The notes below the pieces were generated by a model that saw only the letters and a program-made list of their open reading frames with translations, ran no database searches and was not told the DNA's origin. Made by a program: the position numbers and the translations under genes. This document shows, piece after piece, positions 57,352 to 64,000 of a stretch of 64,000 nt of DNA. The stretch comes from Lenzites betulinus (taxonomy: Eukaryota; Basidiomycota; Agaricomycetes; Polyporales; Polyporaceae), in the NCBI GenBank assembly GCA_022264855.1, contig JABYQU010000067.1, forward strand, positions 62,001 to 126,000, written 5' to 3'. Each line of letters starts with the position of its first letter. Within the stretch, counting starts at the first letter, position 1.

Positions 57352-59029
57352 TCATGGGAACGAAAGCTTGTTCGCCTTCGCCGCAATCTCTGCAAAGTAT
57401 ATCGCCGTCTCGGCCATGATGACCAGCCTCTTGTCTCCTGCAAAGACGAGGTTCGCAGAGGTCGTGCCGAGGAAGAACTTCCCGAGCAGCGTTCCCTTGG
57501 AGTTCCAAACGTGTACGCCATCGCCGCACCCCGCGTACAGATTGTCCTCCGCATCGAGCTGCATGCCGTCCGGAATACCGGTGTCGACATACGCGAACAC
57601 GCGCCGGTTGTTGAATGCCTCCGTTTTGGGATCAACGTCGAACGCGTACCTGGGCGGGGTTGAGCGCTGAACTCGCAACGCCTCCAGATGCAGTGGCAAC
57701 TTACACTGTCGCAGGCTGCGTCTGGTTATTTCCGAGGAACCCAGCGTTTGCGCCTGTGTCAGATCTGCTCTTCAGGTTAGTCAATGTTCTCATGGGGGTA
57801 TACGGCACTTACACGAAGGCGGTCTTCCCGTCCCGACTGAACGCGATCCCGTTGCATCTGTCGAACCCATCCGCGACCACGCGCACCGTTCTCGTCTCAG
57901 GATCCAGCCGGTACACCTGGTTCGGCATAAGGGGCTCCGGGCGAAAGTGGTTGAGGAACCCGTATCTGCATGCTCCCTCAGTTGACCATCCACAAGCAAA
58001 GGAAGCGGGATCGGACATACGTTACGTCCGTGAAAAACAGCGTACTCGTTCCCGGGCGGATCTTCGCGTCATTGAGCGAGTTGAACTGCCTCCCGAAGAA
58101 GTTGTCCAGGAGGATGGTGGTGTTATGCGGGGCTGCGGGATTTACGAGCGCGATAGATGGTGGCAGTGGCCCCCGCCCAGAGTTCACAAGGATGAGGTTG
58201 CCGAAGAAAGGTCCCGTTCCGCCATTCGTCATCTGGATCGTATCTGGGAGGTCGAGCTGGGGAATCGCGTTAGTCCATCATGTATTGCATCCACGCCCAA
58301 CCGCATGTCACCTTGGCCAGTACTCACCTTGGTGACCGACACGTTCACAGCAGTTGGGTTACGTCCGGCGGCATTGATCGCAGCCTGTACTTCCTTCAGA
58401 CTGATCCGCGACACCTGGTTGTTGTGGTCGATATCGCTCATGCCGAACTCGCCGCCATCGTTGCTCGCAAAGAAGACTTCGTCGGTGCTAGGCACCCAGA
58501 TCGGCGCCTCATGGGCGAACGCAAAGGTGGGGTTTGCCGCGACCGCGCGAATCGTAGCGCTCGGGCCTAAGATCTGCAAGAATGCGGGGTCGAAGACCTG
58601 GAAGAACGGAGGGCTGGTGTTTGTCGGGTTGAGGAACTCCGTGAACGCGGACTGGCGGAACGCGCCGTTGTTCCCCAGCACTGCGAATGAGCGTGGCTCG
58701 ACCACCTGGGCGCATCATATAGGCGCAGCAGAAGCGATGCAAACAGGGGCAAGTGCGAACACTGAGCATGATGGACGTGGCTTCGACTGGAGATGAGATG
58801 CACTCACCACAGCTTGTGGCGGTAAGCTCGTCGCATTCACGATCCCGAACTCTGGCTGCGGTTGCGACTTCGTTGTGGCATATGCCCAAGCGGCAAAGCC
58901 TACAGTGACGGCGGCGATGCTAGATACTGCGATCATCCTGCGTGCGGGGGCACCAGATGGGCCGTTGTGCACTGCTCGCCGGCCCACGGTGGGTTTTTGT
59001 ACCGCGTAACCCGGGTGTGGTGGCGTCAT
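57352..59029 (-). CDS. SMP-30/lactonohydrolase-like beta-propeller protein
   Basis: A multi-exon gene. The start MTPPHPGYAVQKPTVGRR is followed by one hydrophobic segment (MIAVSSIAAVTVGFAAWAYA), giving a type II anchor or a secretion signal. The rest is a six-bladed propeller of the SMP-30/gluconolactonase type. Blade-like units include APIWVPSTDEVFFASND, LDLPDTIQMTNGGTGP, IRPGTSTLFFTDV, DGFDRCNGIAFSRDG and DTGIPDGMQLDAEDNLYAGC. The divalent-metal ligands expected in the family (a Glu near HEAPIW, the Asn of FDRCNGIAFS and the Asp of GIPDGMQLD) appear present. Fungal relatives open aldonolactones or related cyclic esters. Several N-x-S/T sites support an extracellular or luminal location. The frame ends in AAKANKLSFP. 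Confidence 0.82.
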
Positions 59030-59818
59030 CAAGCTGTCTTCTCCGCTTAAGAAGTGGGAGCGGGGCAGCGACGGGAGCAGCGAGGTCGCCTGACACCTAC
59101 ATGTGAAGTTCAGTGGGATGGCTTGCGTTCTACGGGAACAAATTAGCGTCAAGGACGATTCCATGTGTGCGACTCGAGGCAATTGAATCGGTGGGTTATG
59201 TACGAACGGGTCTGCATCGCGATCGTCCCCGAACCATGAACAGGACAGGCGATGAATGGTGCTGTAACGAGAGGCCTGCTCACCCCGACACCACCTTATT
59301 CGACGGCCGGGAGCTCGAACTACAGGAGTTGACTTATTAGGCGAGGTCGCTACCGCGCGCTTACCTGCTTGGATGTACTATAGACCGATGGGCAGGCGAA
59401 CAAACCCTTTTGCAATCGCGCACGCTTGCCAATATGCCGCCCGTACATATCTCTCGACGCTCGACGACAGGTCATGCTGCGGCAACCCAGAAGAGGAATC
59501 CTGAAGCAAAGTGCTGCATTGGGCGTCGCTGCCGCAGGAGCATGTGAACACGATGAGAACGAGATCGGTGATACGCGGGCCGACCGGTTCGTGCCGGGAC
59601 AATAAAGCTTCCGATGGGATCTCTCCAGCCGAGGCCACCTTTGCAATCCCTTTTGTTCTGCCATCGCGGAAAGCCCGCCATCATGCATCAGGGCTCGTTG
59701 ACAAAAGAGCAGACAGTGCAAAGAAACACCGACGGGAGCAAAATCACTCATAACATGATGTCGATGGACGATCTGTCGTTGCACTGTCGCCCCCGACATC
59801 CAAGGCTGTCCGTGAAGT
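59030..59818. other. divergent intergenic region
   Basis: About 790 bp between the lactonohydrolase and F-box starts. A minus-strand frame (59350-59910) shows no domain and overlaps the F-box start, so it is not called. Confidence 0.45.
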
Positions 59819-61621
59819 ATGCGTCGGTCGCTCACCGCTACAGTCCCCACGCAACGCGACGCTACCACAGCGGCAAACACGAATGTGGAGTCGCCACTTA
59901 AACATCTCACTCTTTGGCTGGACTCCTCTCAGAAGCAATACTCTCAGCCAAGGCAAATGGTAGAGACGGCGCACCAGGCGCCTATCGCAAGACTCCCCGT
60001 CGAGCTGCTCTCCTATATCTTCATCCTCGGGGCGCATACGCCGGACGTGCCAGACGAAGAGGATGGCGGAATGGAAGGGTATGACGAGGGAGGACACGAG
60101 GTGGCGAGGCCCGACGAGAGGGGAGACATCTCTCCTTGCGTATCTTCCTCTTCCACTCCACCGGATGTCTTCGCAGCAGTGAACAGGCACTGGCGTGAAG
60201 TGGCCCTTGGCACCCCGCAGCTCTGGACTCGAGTCGTGGTCACTATCGGGGACCTCATCTACGGCGGCGACAGCTTGTTCCCTGCGATGAGCCGATATCT
60301 GTCAAGGTCAGCAAAATGTTCGCTGGATGTCTACATCGACGCACGAGACCCTGAGTGGGACTTCTCGGAGACCGAGTACGTTCCTCCATCGCCGGCATAT
60401 AATATCTATGCTGACGCCATAGGTCTCATTAGCTCTATGGGCGCTGTCATCAACTTTCCCTATATCGAGGAAAGTCACGACTACACGCACCCGTTCAGCG
60501 TCGAACACATGCATTGCGTCTTTGACCTTCTACTCCCGCATATCGCCCGCACCCGTTCCCTCGCCATCCTGACGGACAGGTGGGCGCCCATGGAGACTGC
60601 GCTCGAGCGCCTGAGTTTCGAGAAACCTGATTTCGCGTCGCGCTCAAGAACTTTGCCTCCAAATCTGCCCTTGTTAGAAAGCCTGGTGTTGATGCGCTGC
60701 AACGAATTCGTCAGCTACAATCCCCGCTTCACCCCGCTCGAGCGAAAGGACGCTGCGTACCTTCCTTTCAGAGGTCTTCTGAATGCCCGCGACCGCACGC
60801 AAGCGCAGGCACCTCTGCTCCCCCGTATCCGACACCTAACACTGTCCGGCGTCCACCTGGATTGGTTTTCCCTCCCTTCCATCCTGCCCCCGTCGCTGTC
60901 CTCTTCGGGGTCGGGTCTTCAGCATCTTGCGCTCTCCTACCACTCTCCAGATGTCCGACCTACGGAGATGGAGTTTCGAGAGATCATGCGTGCTTGTCCA
61001 AAGCTGGAATCGTTAACGGTCCGCGTATCCGGCCTCAGAGTCCCCGAGACTCCTTCAGCGTGCTCCTTCAGGCCCACGGCGTTACCGATTGCGCTCCCGC
61101 GACTCACGATGCTCGACCTAGGCTACGATGACGTCTACGCCGCCACGATGCTGCTCGGTGTTATCGACGCCAGCGCGATCACGGAAGTGATTCTCGAAGA
61201 TGCCTCGTCCCCTTCCCGGGAGGACTCCTTGGACGCCGAACCCCTCCTTCGCGCGTGCAGTAGTGAGCCGCGCAGACATCCTGGCCCTGATCAGCCCCTC
61301 TTCCCCCGCGCGGAATCTGTCACTCTCCGAAGAGTGGAGGCGTCTGCGGAAGCGTTCGAGTCGTTCTTCCACGCGCTTCCCCATTTGCGACGATTGGACA
61401 TCGCTCAGATGTTTCTATTGGGGGCAGGCGCACTGGCCAACCGGAACGTGGAGTTGGCGTTCACGCCCCCTGACATGCCGACACCCGCGCTAGATGATGG
61501 GGTTTCCCCCGCGGAGCATGATCAGTCGCGGGCGAAGTCGGTGTCGGACCGGCCTTGCCACAGTTCTGGACCTCCCACACGGGGCATCGGGACCGTTGGT
61601 GGGGAGAGGTATGTGTACTAG
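59819..61621 (+). CDS. F-box-like protein with degenerate leucine-rich repeats
   Basis: A single-exon frame of 600 aa. An F-box-like motif lies at about residues 55-115: PIARLPVELLSYIFILG, an acidic insert, then VFAAVNRHWREVALGTPQLWTRV, the usual basidiomycete F-box ending (C/N-R-W-R..A..TP.LW). The remainder contains irregular Leu-rich repeats (LPLLESLVLMRCN, IRHLTLSGVHLDW, CPKLESLTVRVSGL, LPRLTMLDLGYDD, LPHLRRLDIAQ). Such proteins recruit targets to an SCF ubiquitin ligase through Skp1. This class is highly expanded and fast-evolving in Agaricomycetes, so the target cannot be inferred. An alternative start Met47 (59957) leaves the F-box intact. The long acidic insert (DEEDGGMEGYDEGG) inside the F-box is unusual. 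Confidence 0.82.
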   Translation: MRRSLTATVPTQRDATTAANTNVESPLKHLTLWLDSSQKQYSQPRQMVETAHQAPIARLPVELLSYIFILGAHTPDVPDEEDGGMEGYDEGGHEVARPDERGDISPCVSSSSTPPDVFAAVNRHWREVALGTPQLWTRVVVTIGDLIYGGDSLFPAMSRYLSRSAKCSLDVYIDARDPEWDFSETEYVPPSPAYNIYADAIGLISSMGAVINFPYIEESHDYTHPFSVEHMHCVFDLLLPHIARTRSLAILTDRWAPMETALERLSFEKPDFASRSRTLPPNLPLLESLVLMRCNEFVSYNPRFTPLERKDAAYLPFRGLLNARDRTQAQAPLLPRIRHLTLSGVHLDWFSLPSILPPSLSSSGSGLQHLALSYHSPDVRPTEMEFREIMRACPKLESLTVRVSGLRVPETPSACSFRPTALPIALPRLTMLDLGYDDVYAATMLLGVIDASAITEVILEDASSPSREDSLDAEPLLRACSSEPRRHPGPDQPLFPRAESVTLRRVEASAEAFESFFHALPHLRRLDIAQMFLLGAGALANRNVELAFTPPDMPTPALDDGVSPAEHDQSRAKSVSDRPCHSSGPPTRGIGTVGGERYVY

Positions 61622-64000
61622 AGGGAGGAAGATATGTGGCGTTGCGGTTGACTTGTACTGTTTTGTGTACTTGAGCCATTTTCGCCAGCCTGGCGTAGGC
61701 AGCATGGTTATGAAGACACGGACACTAGTGATGGTGTATATCAGATGTATAACGTTGATGTACTATAGCGTTGATGTACAAAACTTACGTGGGCTTTGGC
61801 GTCATACGCACATATGTACTTACCGTTCCCATGCAGCCCCTTCGATGTCGATTCTTGGCGTCCGGAAGTCCAATGGGTTGTGTTTCAAGAAGGACCAGCC
61901 GGCATCCGGGTGCTCTCGATGCCGTTACCTGTCTCGTGACGGCGGGTTGAGTAGAATTGCCAATGTGAATGATCCTGGGTACACGGGTATGAACGTGGAT
62001 TTTGAGTAGTGCTGTCAGTCATCAACGTTCATCAACGTCCACCCAGTGGTACATTCGACGTGACATCGTTTCAGCTGCTGGCCGAGGGCCACATGGTCAT
62101 GGCGTGGGGTAGTAAGCCTTCTTTGTAAAAATAGCAAAGACATCGGCCAAGCGACGTACCGTTGAAGTGCTATGTGCTTACACCACCTGGAGTAGTAGTA
62201 TAATAAGCGGCTCAGCGCTCAGCAATGATGTGGAGCACGCCCAGCGCATACAGAGTGTCTTGTCAGAAATTTCCTGAGACGCAACGCCCGGTGGATCGGC
62301 TTTACCGACCAAGCGAGTGCAACGCAGAAAACAGCCACCACCGGAGCGCCAGAGTGTTCTCATTCCTGAGAATGGCGTCCCTTTCTGGACGATCCATGGA
62401 ACATCCGTCAACAAGACCGGGCGATAGACTGAAACGATCTGAGAAGTGGCAGTGCGGTACGCGATACGTTGAGATGGCGCAAAGGGGCGAGCCTCCTTCG
62501 GCCATTCCGGCCTCTGATCGGTCCATGATGCATGACGGAGTGTGATCGTCCAAAGAGAAGCATCGTGGACCATGTTCGCAAACGTAAAGCCGAGCTGCGT
62601 GTTTCTCCCCCTGTGTCGCGATTCTCATGCGAAGTGTTCAGATCGATACAATGCCCGCGTAGAGGCCAACTGCGAATTTTCATTTTTGAACTACTGACAA
62701 TACGCTGAGCGCGGAGATTTTTTATGACGTACAAAAATCTTCCACTCACCTTCACCCGCCTAAGCAATGTATGCTGCTCTAAAAGCTGTCAACCCTTGTT
62801 GTTCTACACCATCTACCACAGGGATTAGACCTCTAAGATAGCAATCAGAGAAGTATACTGATGGGCGATGTGGATAATAGGAGTAAAGAATAAACAGGCG
62901 TGGGAACGTTTGGTAGGACTGGACCTGATTAATGATTGAGCGATCTGAGATTCAGTACAGTGCCATACAGCTGACTATAGTACTAGTTCAAGTTGCAGCG
63001 CCAGCACTTCTGGACTATCCTACCCTATTTCAAGGCTTTACCTCCATCATGCTCGGCTGAGCTTTCACGTTCATTCTACTCCGATTATTCGTGAGGACAG
63101 CCGGTAGCGCACTATTTCAAGTGAGCACCAATATGTCTTCCATATATGCCGTTAATTCCAGCGGCGTTTCAAGGAATAATACCTATCCTCCTCCGAGGAA
63201 GGTCAGCATTCTCCCGCGAACCAGACCGGATACATCTATACGCGTAAAGACTGGAACTACGGTCGCTCTTCTGAGTCGTGCATTGTTGCGTAAATGGTGT
63301 AATTATTCTTGGATACTGAGTACCTTCCATTCAAGCGATGCCAACTGGCAACATGCTCATTGCTCGATGTCGTATACTAGCTGATCAAACAAAGAATCGA
63401 AACGACGATTTATTTCCCAGGACAATATCTCAATGTCGTATAGGACGTGATGATACCTTCAAGCACCCTAGGCCCTATGGACGAGATTCGAGCTTCTGTT
63501 GCCATGGATCGTGAGAGGTGCGCCGAAGATCCATCACTGTTGACACGGCCCCAACGCTCTACGTTACAGCGTTCCGCGTCCATATGCGAATGCCGATATA
63601 CTGTATAAGGACCGTTCTAGCCACGCATCCGACGAAGCACGGGGAATGGCAGATACAAACCTTACGCGCAAGTGTCATCTACCCCATGGCCTCGGGACCG
63701 GCGGCTGCGTGCAGACCCATACTGTGAGTTCTCCTTGAGCGGCAGTTTGAATAGGGACCCAGACCCATTTGGAATCTCTCGCATTCTGTTTCAAATGAGA
63801 ATATGAGACGAGACAATAGAAACCCTCATAACGTGCCAGTTATCTACGAATAACGAGCGAGCCGGAAACGGCAGCGCTAGACGCTATGGCCTGACGGCGA
63901 AGGGAATGCCTCAGGCGTGCCTTGACGTCTCACATCTGTTCAGAACTACATGCGGCGCCTGGCACACATTCTGAGTCTTGTCCCGTTCGTCCGTCCTCGG
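61622..64000. other. 2.4 kb terminal region, no supported gene
   Basis: The first part is the 3' flank of the F-box gene. Beyond that, short frames (62178-62767 minus; 63091-63384 and 63518-63727 plus) lack domains and convincing splice sites. A gene continuing past the window edge cannot be excluded. Confidence 0.4.

Overview
The window looks like nuclear DNA of a filamentous basidiomycete, most likely an Agaricomycete (a polypore-like white-rot fungus is my inference). The reasons are many short (about 45-100 nt) GT-AG introns, GC-rich exons, closely packed genes on both strands, an intron-less eukaryotic tRNA-Glu(CUC) without encoded CCA, and a typical gene set: sedolisin, LysM protein, jacalin-like lectin, BTB and F-box proteins, type I metacaspase, Gcn2 and Chk1. 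I see no prokaryotic operons, CRISPR array, complete transposon or viral gene. All protein genes were rebuilt by hand from splice sites, reading frame and family motifs, so single exon borders may be wrong.

Layout. 1-7.05 kb is GC-rich with no gene I can support, followed by 1.5 kb of AT-richer DNA without a gene. 8.6-19 kb is an accessory-looking stretch: a secreted CrtC/AttH/Diels-Alderase-like lipocalin protein, a block of short palindromes, a jacalin-like lectin, a BTB/POZ protein, an unknown protein with a duplicated exon (minus strand), a secreted two-LysM protein and a PEBP-family protein. 19.6-29.2 kb holds two minus-strand genes for disordered proteins: 2047 aa ending in an AT-hook, and 550 aa rich in Pro/Ser/Arg. 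A tRNA-Glu follows at 29.9 kb, then a secreted sedolisin (30.7-32.9 kb, plus).

33.1-45.3 kb is a run of minus-strand genes: the eIF2-alpha kinase Gcn2, a membrane-anchored two-module amidohydrolase (CE9-like) and a tyrosine/dual-specificity phosphatase. After a 2.4 kb gap comes a seven-segment membrane protein (minus), divergent from the checkpoint kinase Chk1 (plus, 50.4-52.7 kb). A type I metacaspase (minus) converges on Chk1 and is divergent from an acidic, nucleolar-like protein gene. An SMP-30-like lactonohydrolase (minus) and an F-box-like protein (plus) follow; the last 2.4 kb holds nothing I can support.

Function. Gcn2 (amino-acid starvation), Chk1 (DNA damage), the metacaspase and the phosphatase are stress and signalling genes of the core genome. 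The lectin, LysM protein, sedolisin and lipocalin-like protein are surface, secretion or defence genes. There is no evidence that they form one pathway. The most unusual observations are three micro-exons (12, 25 and 14 nt) encoding the metacaspase catalytic-Cys loop, a His-Ser tract in the metacaspase prodomain, an amidohydrolase whose second module has lost its HxH metal site, an apparent exon duplication in the unknown gene at 14.6-15.7 kb, and the AT-hook at the very end of the 2047-aa protein.
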